From Magnetospirillum fulvum MGU-K5 (GTDB taxonomy: Bacteria; Pseudomonadota; Alphaproteobacteria; Rhodospirillales; Magnetospirillaceae), in the NCBI RefSeq assembly GCF_000442515.1, contig NZ_AQPH01000002.1:55087-119086 (forward strand): 64,000 nt of DNA, read 5' to 3'. Under the pieces are notes generated by a model. That model was given only the letters and a program-made list of their open reading frames with translations. It did not search any database and was not told the origin of the DNA. Shown here piece after piece: positions 27,051 through 36,399 of this stretch (position 1 is the first letter of the stretch; each line of letters begins with the position of its first letter). Position numbers and translations under genes: made by a program.

Positions 27051-27380
27051 GTGAAGGCTGTTCTGGTCGCCCTGGCCCTGTTCCTGGCCCAGCTTTTCAG
27101 CGCAAGCGGGGTGATGGCGGACCGGATGCCTTCCGGGCCGATGTCTCACTGTGCCGCCCATCTCGCCCAGCACCATCCGGATTCGCCCCAGCCGGACCAT
27201 CACACCGGCAAAACAGCCTGCGCCACCGCCATCTGCCACTGCGCGGCCCCGACCGTCCTGTTCGCGCCGGTCCTGAAGGACCATACCCGACTCGTCCTGG
27301 TCGCCCAGGCGGTGACGAGCGCGACCCACGCCCCGGCCCGGCTGGATTGGCCGCCGCCGCTCCGCCCCCCGCTGTCCTGA
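27051..27380 (+). CDS. small exported His/Cys-rich protein, unknown
   Basis: The 109-residue product has an N-terminal signal sequence (KAVLVALALFLAQLFSASGVMA). A short His/Cys-rich stretch follows, containing MSHCAAHLAQHH, HHTGKTACATAICHCAAP and little else. The spacing resembles small periplasmic metal-related DUF2946-type proteins. The GTG at 27051 has GGAGAGG upstream; an in-frame TTG at 27030 is less likely. It precedes a His/Met-tailed membrane protein, suggesting a metal (copper?) link, which is inference only. Confidence 0.6.
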   Translation: MKAVLVALALFLAQLFSASGVMADRMPSGPMSHCAAHLAQHHPDSPQPDHHTGKTACATAICHCAAPTVLFAPVLKDHTRLVLVAQAVTSATHAPARLDWPPPLRPPLS

Positions 27381-27467
27381 CACGCTCTCTCTCGTAGCCT
27401 TATCACTTATTACCCACGCATCGCCTGCCGTCCCTGCTCGACGGCGGGTATCGAGGAGACGTGTTCA

Positions 27468-27983
27468 ATGAACATGACCCATTACATGGAATTGCTGGCG
27501 ACCAACCAGCCCTGGAACCTGTTGCTTTTCATGGCCGTGCCGGTCGTTTTGGCGGAAACCGTCGCGATCACCGAACTGTATCTGCTGGCCACCCGCGCCT
27601 ATGACGGGATCATCCGCAAGATCAACCGCATCGCCGGAATCGCGGTCGGCATTTACTTCATCGGCGTGTTCGTCCACCTCGTCCAGAACGCGGTCGTGCC
27701 GCTGACCGCCACCGGCGGCTGGCGGGGATGGATCGACGTGCTGGCGGTCGGGGCCTATCTGCTGGGTGTGGTCCCGCTGGGCGGCATTGCCCTGCTCGAC
27801 CTCGGGCTGATCGCGCGCGGCCGCGACGCCCACGCTCGGATGATGATCCATGCCGGGTTGGTCGGGCTGTTCCTGGCCGTCGCCCATGTCGCAATGATCT
27901 TCGGGATGCTCGACCCCACCCTGGGCACGGATTCCGCCGCGATGACAGACATGCCCCATTCCGGGCACATGATGTCTCATTAA
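27468..27983 (+). CDS. DUF6803-like membrane protein with His/Met-rich tail
   Basis: The 171-residue protein has four hydrophobic helices (WNLLLFMAVPVVLAETVAI, IAGIAVGIYFIGVFVHLVQ, VLAVGAYLLGVVPLGGIALL, IHAGLVGLFLAVAHVAMIF). Its cytoplasmic or periplasmic tail is rich in His and Met (MTDMPHSGHMMSH). Such tails often bind copper or nickel. Its stop codon is the first base triplet of structured element copy B. Function is not known; the pair with the preceding Cys/His-rich protein is suggestive. Confidence 0.65.
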   Translation: MNMTHYMELLATNQPWNLLLFMAVPVVLAETVAITELYLLATRAYDGIIRKINRIAGIAVGIYFIGVFVHLVQNAVVPLTATGGWRGWIDVLAVGAYLLGVVPLGGIALLDLGLIARGRDAHARMMIHAGLVGLFLAVAHVAMIFGMLDPTLGTDSAAMTDMPHSGHMMSH

Positions 27984-28113
27984 GACCAAGCGGCATTGAG
28001 AGCTTGGTCTTAGGCCCAAGGGGCCGCGCGCCTCATGGCGCGGAGCCAAGCGGCCCGGATGGGCCGCGCCCGGCGAATGAGGGCCGGCCCGGATCGGAAC
28101 CGATCCGGGCCGG
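27981..28113 (+). repeat. structured convergent-gene element, copy B
   Basis: Hairpin 1 TAAGACCAAGC/GCTTGGTCTTA (27981-27991/28002-28012) starts at the stop codon itself. Hairpin 2 is CGCGCC/GGCGCG. Hairpin 3 is GCGGCCC-GGAT-GGGCCGC (28050-28067), flanked by GCCAA and GCCCGGCGA. Hairpin 4 is a near-perfect palindrome at 28084-28113. The core words and the GGAT loop match copies A and C while the stems differ by paired changes. Confidence 0.85.
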
Positions 28114-28125
28114 ATATTAACGACG

Positions 28126-28156
28126 AAGGCCCCGGGATTTCCCCCGGGGCCTTTTT
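28126..28156. terminator. bidirectional-type terminator between copy B and guaB
   Basis: AAGGCCCCGGG (28126-28136) pairs with CCCGGGGCCTT (28143-28153), followed by more T residues on the plus strand. The A-rich left side gives a weak U tract for the minus-strand guaB transcript. Confidence 0.7.
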
Positions 28157-28211
28157 AAAGATCGTCGCCCGGCCAGGACACCAGCCGGAGCGAAGCGACG
28201 GATCAGACCGT

Positions 28212-29672
28212 CTATTCGCTCTTGTAGTTCGGCGCTTCCTTGGTGATCGACACGTCGTGGACGTGGCTTTCCCGCAGGCCCGAAGCGGTGATGCGGCGGA
28301 AGGTGCAGCGGGTCTGCATCTCGGCAATCGTGGCATTGCCGGTATAGCCCATCCCGGCGCGCAGGCCGCCGATCAACTGATGGATCACGGTGCTGACCGG
28401 CCCCTTATAGGCGACGCGGCCTTCAACGCCTTCGGGAACCAGCTTCAGCTTGTCGCCGACCTCGGCCTGGAAATAGCGATCGGCCGAGCCGCGCGCCATC
28501 GCCCCGATCGAGCCCATGCCGCGATAGGATTTGTACGAGCGGCCCTGATACAGGAACACGTCGCCGGGGCTTTCCTCGGTTCCGGCGAACAGCGACCCCA
28601 GCATCACGCAATCGGCACCGGCGGCAATCGCCTTGGCGATATCGCCCGAATATTTGATGCCGCCATCGGCGATCACCTTGACGCCGTGACGGTGGGCGAC
28701 CTCGGCCACTTCCATCACCGCCGACAATTGCGGCACGCCGACACCGGCAACCACCCGGGTGGTGCAGATGGTGCCCGGACCGATGCCGACCTTCAGCGCG
28801 TCGGCGCCCGCCGCGATCAGGGCGCTCGCGGCTTCGGGGGTGGCGATATTGCCGCCGATCACCTGGGCGGTCGGCATCGCCTGCTTGATCTCGCGGACCG
28901 TTTCGATCACGCCGCGCGAATGGCCGTGGGCGGTATCGACCACGATCACGTCGGCTCCGGCCTCGAACAGGGCCAGGGCACGGGCAAAGCCGTCGGGACC
29001 GACGCCGGTGGCGGCGGCGACGCGCAGGCGGCCCTTTTCATCCTTGGCGGCGTTGGGGTGAGCTTCGGCCTTCTCGATGTCCTTGACCGTCACCAGACCG
29101 ATACACCGGTAATCGGCATCGACCACCAGCAGCTTTTCGATCCGGTGCTGGTGCAACAGCCGCTTCGCTTCGTCCTTGACCATCCCTTCGCGAACGGTGA
29201 CCAGACGCTCCTTGGTCATCAGCTCGTGCACCGGCTGCGACGGGTCGGAGGCAAAGCGGACATCGCGGTTGGTCAGAATGCCGGCGAGGCGCCCGCTGTC
29301 GCGTTCGACCACCGGAATACCGGAAATTTTGTGATCGGACATCAGCCGCAGCGCATCGGCCAGCGGCTGGTCGGGATGGATGGTCAGCGGATCGACCACC
29401 ATGCCGGACTCGAACTTCTTGACCTTGCGGACTTCGGCGGCCTGTGCCTCGATCGACATGTTCTTGTGAAGAACGCCGATGCCGCCATTCTGCGCCAACG
29501 CGATGGCGAGCCGACATTCGGTGACGGTATCCATCGCCGCCGACAGCAGCGGGATGCCGAGTTCGATCGAAGCGGTCAGCGATGTCCGGGTATCGGCCTG
29601 AGCCGGCAAAACTGCGGACTCTGCCGGGACAAGCAGAACGTCGTCGAACGTCAGCGCTTCCTTGATGACCAT
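28212..29672 (-). CDS. guaB: inosine-5'-monophosphate dehydrogenase
   Basis: The 486-residue enzyme oxidises IMP to XMP, the committed step to GMP. The catalytic loop [18 protein letters not shown] carries the active cysteine. Two CBS domains lie around residues 95-210 ([25 protein letters not shown]). VVDTAHGHS and the flap region MGSIGAMA are also present. GGAGGTGGT precedes the ATG. The length is typical. Confidence 0.97.
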   Translation of the reverse strand: MVIKEALTFDDVLLVPAESAVLPAQADTRTSLTASIELGIPLLSAAMDTVTECRLAIALAQNGGIGVLHKNMSIEAQAAEVRKVKKFESGMVVDPLTIHPDQPLADALRLMSDHKISGIPVVERDSGRLAGILTNRDVRFASDPSQPVHELMTKERLVTVREGMVKDEAKRLLHQHRIEKLLVVDADYRCIGLVTVKDIEKAEAHPNAAKDEKGRLRVAAATGVGPDGFARALALFEAGADVIVVDTAHGHSRGVIETVREIKQAMPTAQVIGGNIATPEAASALIAAGADALKVGIGPGTICTTRVVAGVGVPQLSAVMEVAEVAHRHGVKVIADGGIKYSGDIAKAIAAGADCVMLGSLFAGTEESPGDVFLYQGRSYKSYRGMGSIGAMARGSADRYFQAEVGDKLKLVPEGVEGRVAYKGPVSTVIHQLIGGLRAGMGYTGNATIAEMQTRCTFRRITASGLRESHVHDVSITKEAPNYKSE

Positions 29673-29771
29673 ACCACCTCCGGGAGGAATTAGATAAAGC
29701 CGGTGGACGGCCCCGCATCTGTGGACCGCCCCCGGTGCCGATATCGGCTATGGAAACCCGTGTGGCGAGCT

Positions 29772-29799
29772 ATCATACACAATCCGAGGCTGCTCTCAA
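29772..29799 (-). promoter_or_regulatory. putative sigma-70 promoter of guaB
   Basis: On the minus strand TTGAGA (complement 29794-29799), 16 bases, TATGAT (complement 29772-29777). This would give a leader of about 95 bases. Confidence 0.45.
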
Positions 29800-29849
29800 G
29801 GATTCCACGTATCCCGATGCGCTGAACAGGGATGCGACCTTCGTCGGGG

Positions 29850-29878
29850 TTGTGCCATTGTGCCCCTTACCGTATAGA
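29850..29878 (+). promoter_or_regulatory. putative sigma-70 promoter of the zinc-ribbon/lipoprotein pair
   Basis: TTGTGC (29850-29855), 17 bases, TATAGA (29873-29878), upstream of the ATG at 29935. A TCCGGA/TCCGG hairpin lies in the short leader. Confidence 0.45.
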
Positions 29879-29934
29879 TTTCCTTAGCTTGAGGGGTAAC
29901 TGGTCCGGAAAATATCCGGCCCCAGGAGACGCGA

Positions 29935-30117
29935 ATGAGATTATTCAACGCCGTCCTCAATTGCCCGCATTGCGGAGAAACCGCCGCGCACCGGGTCATG
30001 GCCTATGGGGACGGCACCGCCGTCTCCTGGTGCAGTGTCTGCCATAACCCTAACGAGCTTCTGGTCGCCCAATTGCGTCAGCGCAACCCCGACAAGACCG
30101 ATCAGGCGGCGGAATGA
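29935..30117 (+). CDS. small zinc-ribbon protein
   Basis: A 60-residue protein with two cysteine pairs, CPHCGETAAH and WCSVCHNP, forming a probable zinc ribbon. CAGGAGA lies 6 bases before the ATG. Its stop overlaps the next gene's start by 4 bases. No further function can be assigned. Confidence 0.65.
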   Translation: MRLFNAVLNCPHCGETAAHRVMAYGDGTAVSWCSVCHNPNELLVAQLRQRNPDKTDQAAE

Positions 30118-30419
30118 GCCGCGCCGCCCCGATCGTCGTCGGTCTGGCCCTGCTGTGCCTAACGGGGTGCGTCTCGGCTTCGGTGCCGTGGCGCCACCCC
30201 ACCCTGCCGCGCGAGCAATGGGGCCAGGATTATTCGTCCTGCCGCCGTCAGGCCGAGCGCGACACCGGCTGGCGCGAAGACGATAATGCCAGCGCCAGCC
30301 CGTTTCGCGAGTATGACCGCCAGCGCGCCAAGCGGCAGGCCGACGGATCGCTGGCCTTGTGCATGACCGATCTCGGCTATGTCCCGGCGTCGCGCGGAGA
30401 CCAACCCGAACGGCGCTAA
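30114..30419 (+). CDS. small lipoprotein, unknown
   Basis: The 101-residue precursor has a lipoprotein signal with lipobox LTGC (cysteine 19). The mature part has two more cysteines (YSSCRRQAER and LALCMTDLGY), likely a disulfide, and ends with a polar tail. The C-x-x-x-Q-A-E and CMxxLGY pattern is common in small outer-membrane lipoproteins. It is coupled to the zinc-ribbon gene by ATGA. Confidence 0.7.
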   Translation: MSRAAPIVVGLALLCLTGCVSASVPWRHPTLPREQWGQDYSSCRRQAERDTGWREDDNASASPFREYDRQRAKRQADGSLALCMTDLGYVPASRGDQPERR

Positions 30420-30471
30420 TCCCTCGGGCCGGGTGGGATTGAGCGATGGGCCGGGCTTTTGCGGATTCGGC

Positions 30472-30491
30472 TGGTCTGTCGCGACAGACCA
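30472..30491. promoter_or_regulatory. 20-bp perfect palindrome upstream of the RND efflux operon
   Basis: TGGTCTGTCG/CGACAGACCA is a perfect palindrome with further partial pairing (GGCT...AGCC) outside. It lies 105-124 bases upstream of the adaptor gene start. It looks like a dimeric-repressor (TetR-type) operator, though a 3'-end hairpin of the lipoprotein gene is possible. Confidence 0.45.
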
Positions 30492-30595
30492 AGCCACAAT
30501 AGATTAATGCTGGACGGGGACGGGTCTGATCGTGACCATGTCCTCGCAATTGCCGCTTGTCCAAGCCCTCGGCCCCGCCTTGTGACGGAGTTTCC

Positions 30596-31711
30596 ATGAG
30601 AATCAAACGGATAATCATCGTGCTGGTCGTCAGCGGCGTGGTGTTCGGTGGCGTATTGGGCTTCGTCCAGTTCCGGCAGAACATGATCAAATCCTTTTTC
30701 GCCAATGCGCCGAAGCCGGTTTTGACAGTAACCGCAACGCCAGCGGTCCTCCGGGACTGGCGCGCGGTGGTGCCCGCCGTCGGTACACTTCAGGCGGTCA
30801 ACGGCGTCGATATCAGCAGCTCGGTCTCGGGGCTGGTGCGGACGATCGGGTTCCAGTCGGGGCAGGATGTCCGCCGGGGTCAGCAATTGCTGACCCTCGA
30901 CAGCGATGTTGAACTGGGCGATCTGCGCAGCGCCGAGGCGGAAATGGCGCTGGCCCGGGTCACCTATAACCGCAACGTGGCGCTGCTGCGCTCGGATACC
31001 GTCAGTCAGGCGGCGTTGGACAAGGTCGAGGCCGAACTGAAGGTCAAGGCCGCCCGTGTCGCCGGTTTGCGCGCCACCATCGCCAAGAAATCGATCCTGG
31101 CCCCGTTCGACGGAACCTTAGGGGTCCGCAAGGTCGATCTGGGGCAATATCTCGAACCCGGCACCACCATCGTCAATCTCCAGGACCTGTCCCGGATGCT
31201 GTGCGATTTCACGGTGTCGCAAAAAGAGCTGGGGGTGGTGTCGGTCGGTCAGACGGTGCGAATGACCACTGATTCCTGGCCGGGCGAGGTGTTCGAAGGC
31301 ACCGTCGCCGCCTTGGAACCGCTGATCGATGCGAAGACCGGCATGATCGGGGTCCAGGCCAGCTTCCCCAACGCCCAACGTCGCCTGCGTCCCGGCATGT
31401 TCGCCAAGATCGAGATCGCGCGGGCCGAAATCGACCGGGCGGTGACGGTGCCGAACTCGGCGGTGTCATACAATCTGCACGGCGATGCGGTGTTCGTGGT
31501 GAAGGAAACCGCCGGGGCCGACGGCAAGACCGTCCGCTCGGTCGAGCGCAGGGTCGTGCTGCTGGGCGACCGGCGCGACGGTCTGGTGATGGTGCGCCAG
31601 GGCGTCGAGGCGAACGAATTGGTGGTGACCTCGGGTCAGGTCAAGCTGGAGAACGGCAGCCTGGTCGATATCGCCGCGACCGATCCGTTGAAGCCCGCCG
31701 CCACGCCCTGA
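30596..31711 (+). CDS. RND efflux periplasmic adaptor subunit
   Basis: The 371-residue membrane-fusion protein has one N-terminal anchor helix (IIIVLVVSGVVFGGVLGF), the lipoyl half-motifs VSGLVRTIGFQSGQDVRRGQQLLTLD and ILAPFDGTLGVRKVDLGQYL, an alpha-hairpin between them, and a beta-barrel (RLRPGMFAKIEI). It bridges the pump to an outer-membrane channel that is not encoded here. GGAG lies before the ATG at 30596. The pump gene follows after 74 bases. Confidence 0.92.
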   Translation: MRIKRIIIVLVVSGVVFGGVLGFVQFRQNMIKSFFANAPKPVLTVTATPAVLRDWRAVVPAVGTLQAVNGVDISSSVSGLVRTIGFQSGQDVRRGQQLLTLDSDVELGDLRSAEAEMALARVTYNRNVALLRSDTVSQAALDKVEAELKVKAARVAGLRATIAKKSILAPFDGTLGVRKVDLGQYLEPGTTIVNLQDLSRMLCDFTVSQKELGVVSVGQTVRMTTDSWPGEVFEGTVAALEPLIDAKTGMIGVQASFPNAQRRLRPGMFAKIEIARAEIDRAVTVPNSAVSYNLHGDAVFVVKETAGADGKTVRSVERRVVLLGDRRDGLVMVRQGVEANELVVTSGQVKLENGSLVDIAATDPLKPAATP

Positions 31712-31785
31712 TCCCCGCCCATAATCCCCGACAATCAGGTGCGCGGAACGTCATGCGCTGCACCTGAGGCCAGGAGAAGACCACC

Positions 31786-34700
31786 ATGTTCGACATCTTC
31801 ATCAAAAGACCCGTTCTGGCGATGGTGGTCAGCCTGCTGATCCTGTTTATCGGCCTGCGGGCCCTGACCAGCCTGCCGGTACGGCAATATCCGGCGATGA
31901 CCAACACCGTCATCACCATCACCACCACCTTTCCCGGGGCCGATGCCGAACTGATCCAGGGCTTCGTCACCCAGCCGATTCAGAAGGCGGTAGCCACCGC
32001 CGAAGGCATTGATTACCTGACCTCGCGCTCGCTGCCGGGCACGAGCATGATTAAAGCCTATATCCGCCTCAACGAAGACCCCGAGGCGGCAATGACCGAG
32101 GTGATGAGCAAGGCCAACGAGGTCCGTACCTTGTTGCCGCGCGGCATCAACGATCCGGTCATCAAGAAGGAAACCGGGCAATCCTTCGCCTCGGCCTATC
32201 TTGATTTTTCCTCCGACCGCCTCAGCCAGCAGCAGATCACCGATTACGTGATGCGGGTCGTCCAGCCCAAGCTGTCGGCGGTGCCGGGCGTCGCCAATCC
32301 CGAATTGTATGGCGGCCAGAAATTCTCGATCCGGGTCTGGATCGACCCGGAAAAGCTGGCGCAGTATGACCTTGGCACCGATGAATTGCGCACCGCGCTG
32401 ACCACCAACAATTACACCTCGGCGGCGGGCTCGACCAAAGGCTCGTTCGATGTCGTCAGCACCCAGGCCTCGACCGATCTGCGTTCGGTCGAGGAATTCC
32501 GCCAGATGGTCATCAAACATGACGGGACGCGGCTGGTCCGGCTGGGCGATGTCGCCAAGGTCGAACTGGGGCCGGAAAGCGAGGATATGAGCGTGTTCGC
32601 CAATGGCAAACGCGCCGTGTTCCTCGGCATCTTCACCACGCCCGAAGCCAACCCGCTGACGGTGATCCGCCAGATTCGCACCCAAACCCTGCCCGAGCTG
32701 ATCGAACAGCTCCCCACCGGCCTGACCGCCCGGATCTCCTACGATTCGACCCTGTTCATCGAGGCGGCGATCCGCGAGGTTGCCACCACCATCGTCGAAG
32801 CGGCGCTGATCGTGATGGTGGTGATCTTCTTCTTCATGGGCAGCCTGCGCTCGGTGGCGATCCCGGTGGTGACGGTCCCGCTGTCGCTGGTCGGTGTCGC
32901 AATCTTTCTTCTGGCGCTGGGATTTTCGATCAACCTGTTGACCTTGCTGGCGATGGTGCTGGCGATCGGTCTGGTCGTCGATGACGCGATCGTCGTGGTC
33001 GAGAACGTCCACCGCCATATCGAAGAAGGGAAAAGTCCGGTCGAAGCCGCCCTGGTCGGCACCCGCGAAATTGCCGGGCCGGTGATCTCGATGACGATCA
33101 CCCTGGCCGCGGTCTACGCCCCGATCGCCTTCATGGGCGGTCTGACCGGCACCTTGTTCAAGGAATTCGCCCTGACCCTGGCCGGAGCGGTGGTGGTGTC
33201 GGGCGTGATCGCGCTGACGCTGTCGCCGATGATGTGTTCGCGCATTCTGCGCCACGACAGCAACAAAGGCGGGCTGCCCGCTTTGATCGACCGCACCTTC
33301 GACAAGGTCCGCGACCGCTATGAACGCTGGCTGTCGGCGTCACTCGACGACCGGCCGACCACCTTGATCTTTGCCCTGATCGTGCAGGTCTGCCTGCCGT
33401 TCCTGTTCCTGGCGGTCCCGGCCGAACTGGCCCCCGAAGAGGATCAGGGGGTGGTGTTCACCTCCTATCATGGCCCGGCCTCGGCCAATATCGATTTCAT
33501 GGATGTGTTCTCCTCCGAGATCAACCAGAAGGTCGGGGCGTTTCCTGAAACAGAGAATACCTTTCTTATCAACGGGATGGATGGGGCCAGCTCGGGCTTT
33601 GGCGGTGTCGTCCTGACCGGATGGAACGAGCGGACCCGCGCCGCCAACGTCCTGACCGCCGCCTATCAGAAGACTCTCAACACGGTGTCGGGGGTCAAGG
33701 CCTCGGTGTTCCCGCCGCCGCCTCTGCCCGGCGTCGATGGTCTGCCGGTCGAGTTTGTGATCTCCTCGACCACCGACTATCCCCAGTTGAACGAGCTCCA
33801 GGAAGAGATGGTCCGCCGTGCCCAGGCCGCCGGACTGTTCGCCTTCATCGATTCCGACCTGAAATACGAAAGCCCGCAGACCAAGGTGGTGATCGACCGC
33901 GATAAGGCCGCCGCCTATGGCATCTCGATGCAGCAGATCGGCGACGCCCTGGCGACGATGACCGGCGGCAATTACATCAATCTGGTCAATCTTCAGGGCC
34001 GGTCCTATCAGGTGATTCCGCAGGTGCCGCGCGAATTCCGCCTTGATCCCTCCCAGATGGGCCGCTTCCATATCCGCGGCACCGGCGACACCGTGATTCC
34101 GCTGTCCTCGCTGGTGACTCAGCGCCAGGAGGTCCAGCCGGTCTCGCTCAACCAGTTCAACCAGTTGAACTCGATCACCATCACCGCCTTCCCGATGCCG
34201 GGCGCGACCTTGGGCGATTCGCTCGCTTTGCTGCGCAACATCGCGGCCGAGGTGCTGCCCAAGGATGCCGCGATCGATTACGGCGGCCAGTCGCGTCAGT
34301 TCATCCAGGAAGGTAACGCCCTGGTGATGACCTTCGTCTTCGCCCTGATCATCATCTTCCTGGTGCTGGCGGCGCAGTTCGAAAGCTTCCGCGATCCGCT
34401 GGTGATCATGGTGTCGGTGCCGATGTCGATCTGTGGCGCGCTGATCCCGCTGGCGCTGGGCGTCGCCAGCATGAACATCTATACCCAGATCGGTCTGGTG
34501 ACCCTGATCGGCCTGATCACCAAGCACGGCATCCTGATCTGCGAAGTCGCCCGCGAGCAGCAGATACACCACGGGCTTGACCGCAAGGCGGCGGTGAAGA
34601 TCGCCGCCGGGATGAGATTGCGCCCGATCCTGATGACCACCGCCGCGATGGTCACCGGCCTGCTGCCGCTGCTGTTCGCCAGCGGGGCCGGGGCGGCGTC

Positions 34701-34848
34701 GCGCTTCTCGATCGCGCTGGTGATCGTCGCTGGGATGAGCATCGGCACCCTGTTCACCCTGTTCGTGCTGCCGGTGATCTATACCCTGATCGCGACCCAG
34801 CGCCATGTCGCGCCCGAAGCGGTGGCGTCGTCCGAGCACACGGCATGA
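31786..34848 (+). CDS. RND efflux transporter, inner-membrane pump (AcrB/MexF type)
   Basis: The 1020-residue protein shows the expected 12-helix RND architecture, with two large periplasmic loops. The proton-relay Asp pair sits in GLVVDDAIVVVENVHRH. Other motifs are FIKRPVLAMVVSLL at the N-terminus and GLITKHGILICEVAREQ in the second half. Its length and motifs place it with HAE-1 multidrug exporters. Substrates cannot be inferred. It overlaps the pseudouridine synthase gene by 4 bases. Confidence 0.94.
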   Translation: MFDIFIKRPVLAMVVSLLILFIGLRALTSLPVRQYPAMTNTVITITTTFPGADAELIQGFVTQPIQKAVATAEGIDYLTSRSLPGTSMIKAYIRLNEDPEAAMTEVMSKANEVRTLLPRGINDPVIKKETGQSFASAYLDFSSDRLSQQQITDYVMRVVQPKLSAVPGVANPELYGGQKFSIRVWIDPEKLAQYDLGTDELRTALTTNNYTSAAGSTKGSFDVVSTQASTDLRSVEEFRQMVIKHDGTRLVRLGDVAKVELGPESEDMSVFANGKRAVFLGIFTTPEANPLTVIRQIRTQTLPELIEQLPTGLTARISYDSTLFIEAAIREVATTIVEAALIVMVVIFFFMGSLRSVAIPVVTVPLSLVGVAIFLLALGFSINLLTLLAMVLAIGLVVDDAIVVVENVHRHIEEGKSPVEAALVGTREIAGPVISMTITLAAVYAPIAFMGGLTGTLFKEFALTLAGAVVVSGVIALTLSPMMCSRILRHDSNKGGLPALIDRTFDKVRDRYERWLSASLDDRPTTLIFALIVQVCLPFLFLAVPAELAPEEDQGVVFTSYHGPASANIDFMDVFSSEINQKVGAFPETENTFLINGMDGASSGFGGVVLTGWNERTRAANVLTAAYQKTLNTVSGVKASVFPPPPLPGVDGLPVEFVISSTTDYPQLNELQEEMVRRAQAAGLFAFIDSDLKYESPQTKVVIDRDKAAAYGISMQQIGDALATMTGGNYINLVNLQGRSYQVIPQVPREFRLDPSQMGRFHIRGTGDTVIPLSSLVTQRQEVQPVSLNQFNQLNSITITAFPMPGATLGDSLALLRNIAAEVLPKDAAIDYGGQSRQFIQEGNALVMTFVFALIIIFLVLAAQFESFRDPLVIMVSVPMSICGALIPLALGVASMNIYTQIGLVTLIGLITKHGILICEVAREQQIHHGLDRKAAVKIAAGMRLRPILMTTAAMVTGLLPLLFASGAGAASRFSIALVIVAGMSIGTLFTLFVLPVIYTLIATQRHVAPEAVASSEHTA

Positions 34849-35558
34849 GTCCCGAGGAGATAGAGGCCCGCGTTCTCTACCGCGATGCGTCGGTTCTGGT
34901 GATCGACAAGCCCGCCGGTCTGGCGGTTCATGCCGGACGGGCGGGCGACGATCATCTTGGGCTTTATCTCGACGCCCTGCGCTTTGGCCTGCCGCGCTCG
35001 CCCGAACTGGCGCACCGGCTTGACCGCGATACCTCGGGCTGTCTGGTGCTGGGCCGCCATCGCCGCGCCCTGGCCCGGTTGGGTGAGATTTTCGCCCAAG
35101 GCGACGCCGACAAGGTTTATTGGGCCGTCGTCGTCGGCCGCCCCCGCCAGGACGAGGGACTGATCGAACTGCCGCTGAAAAAGCGCGAGGCGAAATTCGG
35201 CTGGCGGATGGAGGTCGATGAGCGCGGCGGCCTGCCCTCGGCGACCCGCTGGCGGCTGCTGGGCTGTGACGGGCGGCTGTCCTGGCTGGAATGTCGGCCG
35301 CTGACCGGCCGCACCCACCAGATTCGCGCCCATTGCGCCGCGATCGGCCATCCGCTGGTCGGCGACGTGATCTACGGGCGCGGCACCGGCACCCTGGCCG
35401 GGGACCGGCTGGCGCTCCATGCCCGCGCCGTCACCCTGCCATTCCAGCCGAAGCGACCGCCTGTGTCGGTCACCGCCCCGGTGCCGGACCATCTCCGCGC
35501 CCTGCTGAGCGGATGCGGCTGGGCAGACGAGAGCGTTGCTATACCGGCGGGTCAATAA
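34845..35558 (+). CDS. RluA-family RNA pseudouridine synthase
   Basis: The 237-residue enzyme has the catalytic-aspartate motif AHRLDRDTSGCLVLGR, the entry VLVIDKPAGLAVHAG and LTGRTHQIRAHCAAIGHPLVGD. There is no S4 domain, which fits the short RluA/RluE-like group; the RNA target is unknown. Its ATG overlaps the pump stop (ATGA). Its stop codon lies in the loop of hairpin 4 of structured element copy C. Confidence 0.9.
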   Translation: MSPEEIEARVLYRDASVLVIDKPAGLAVHAGRAGDDHLGLYLDALRFGLPRSPELAHRLDRDTSGCLVLGRHRRALARLGEIFAQGDADKVYWAVVVGRPRQDEGLIELPLKKREAKFGWRMEVDERGGLPSATRWRLLGCDGRLSWLECRPLTGRTHQIRAHCAAIGHPLVGDVIYGRGTGTLAGDRLALHARAVTLPFQPKRPPVSVTAPVPDHLRALLSGCGWADESVAIPAGQ

Positions 35559-35668
35559 CTTGACCCGCCTCATTGTCCCTCGCCGGGCGCGCCCATCCGG
35601 GCGCTTGGCCGCCGCCGCAATGGCGGCCTGATACCGGCGAACAGGGCATTTCAACGGTTCGCCGGTAT
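35546..35668 (-). repeat. structured convergent-gene element, copy C
   Basis: Read on the minus strand: hairpin 1 is a perfect 12-bp stem (35657-35668/35631-35642) with loop CGTTGAAATGCCCT, beginning at the last base of the DUF190 stop. Hairpin 2 is GCCGCC/GGCGGC. Hairpin 3 is GCGCCC-GGAT-GGGCGC (35104-type core at 35589-35604), flanked by GCCAA and GCCCGGCG. Hairpin 4 is a 10-bp stem 35546-35555/35560-35569 around the TAA of the pseudouridine synthase gene. Confidence 0.85.
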
Positions 35669-36003
35669 TATACCAACCCTGCTTTGACCACCCGCACCAT
35701 TTCCAGGGTGATCAGCCCCCGCTCGCCCACCAGCGCGGTCAGCCGGTCGAGAAAGCCCTCGATTCGGTCGGGACGATCGACGATCTCGACCACCAGCGGC
35801 AGATCGTCCGACAGCCGCAGAATCTTGGCGCTGTGCAGCCGCGACGACCGCCCGAACCCCAATGCCCCGCGCAGCACCGTCGCCCCGGCCAGACCGGCGC
35901 CACGCGCCGCCAGCACCACCGCCTCATGCAGCGGATGACCGTCCTCGCGGTCGGATTCCCCCATATAGACACGCAGCAACGCCGCCTCTTCGACATGGCT
36001 CAT
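35668..36003 (-). CDS. DUF190 protein (PII-like fold)
   Basis: A 111-residue protein with the DUF190 pattern LLRVYMGESDREDGHPLHEAVVLAARGAGLAGATVLRGALGFG. This family is commonly encoded next to crcB and is structurally related to PII signal proteins. Here it follows crcB by 9 bases, so a role in fluoride export or its control is likely but unproven. Confidence 0.88.
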   Translation of the reverse strand: MSHVEEAALLRVYMGESDREDGHPLHEAVVLAARGAGLAGATVLRGALGFGRSSRLHSAKILRLSDDLPLVVEIVDRPDRIEGFLDRLTALVGERGLITLEMVRVVKAGLV

Positions 36004-36012
36004 CGCGGCCTC

Positions 36013-36399
36013 CTATCGATTGATCAGTTGGGCCCCGACATGGCCCAGCACCACCGCCCCCAGGCACAGCGCCAGCGATAGCCCGACATTGGCCAGCGCG
36101 GGCAGCCACTCGCCTTCCTGCACCAGCGTCAGGGTCTGGAGGCTGAAAGACGAGAAGGTGGTAAAGCCGCCGCAGACCCCCGCCATGAAAAAGATACGCC
36201 CTTCGGCGGGGACGAACCACCGCCCGTCCGGGCCGGTCAAGGTGGCGAACAGGCCGATCGCGAACGATCCCACGATGTTGATGACCAGCGTTCCCCACGG
36301 AAAGGTGCCGCCGGTCGCATCGGCGATCAGCCCCGACAGCCAGTATCGCAGGGTTCCGCCAATGGCGCTGCCAAGGGCGACGAAGGCATAGGCAAGCAT
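36013..36399 (-). CDS. crcB: fluoride channel/exporter CrcB (Fluc)
   Basis: The 128-residue protein has four membrane helices and the Fluc signatures GGTLRYWLSG, FPWGTLVINIVGSFAIG and GVCGGFTTFSSFS. Dimers export fluoride. The ATG at 36399 matches the family N-terminus; an upstream in-frame extension is not conserved. It forms an operon with DUF190. A fluoride riboswitch was looked for upstream but was not convincing. Confidence 0.93.
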   Translation of the reverse strand: MLAYAFVALGSAIGGTLRYWLSGLIADATGGTFPWGTLVINIVGSFAIGLFATLTGPDGRWFVPAEGRIFFMAGVCGGFTTFSSFSLQTLTLVQEGEWLPALANVGLSLALCLGAVVLGHVGAQLINR

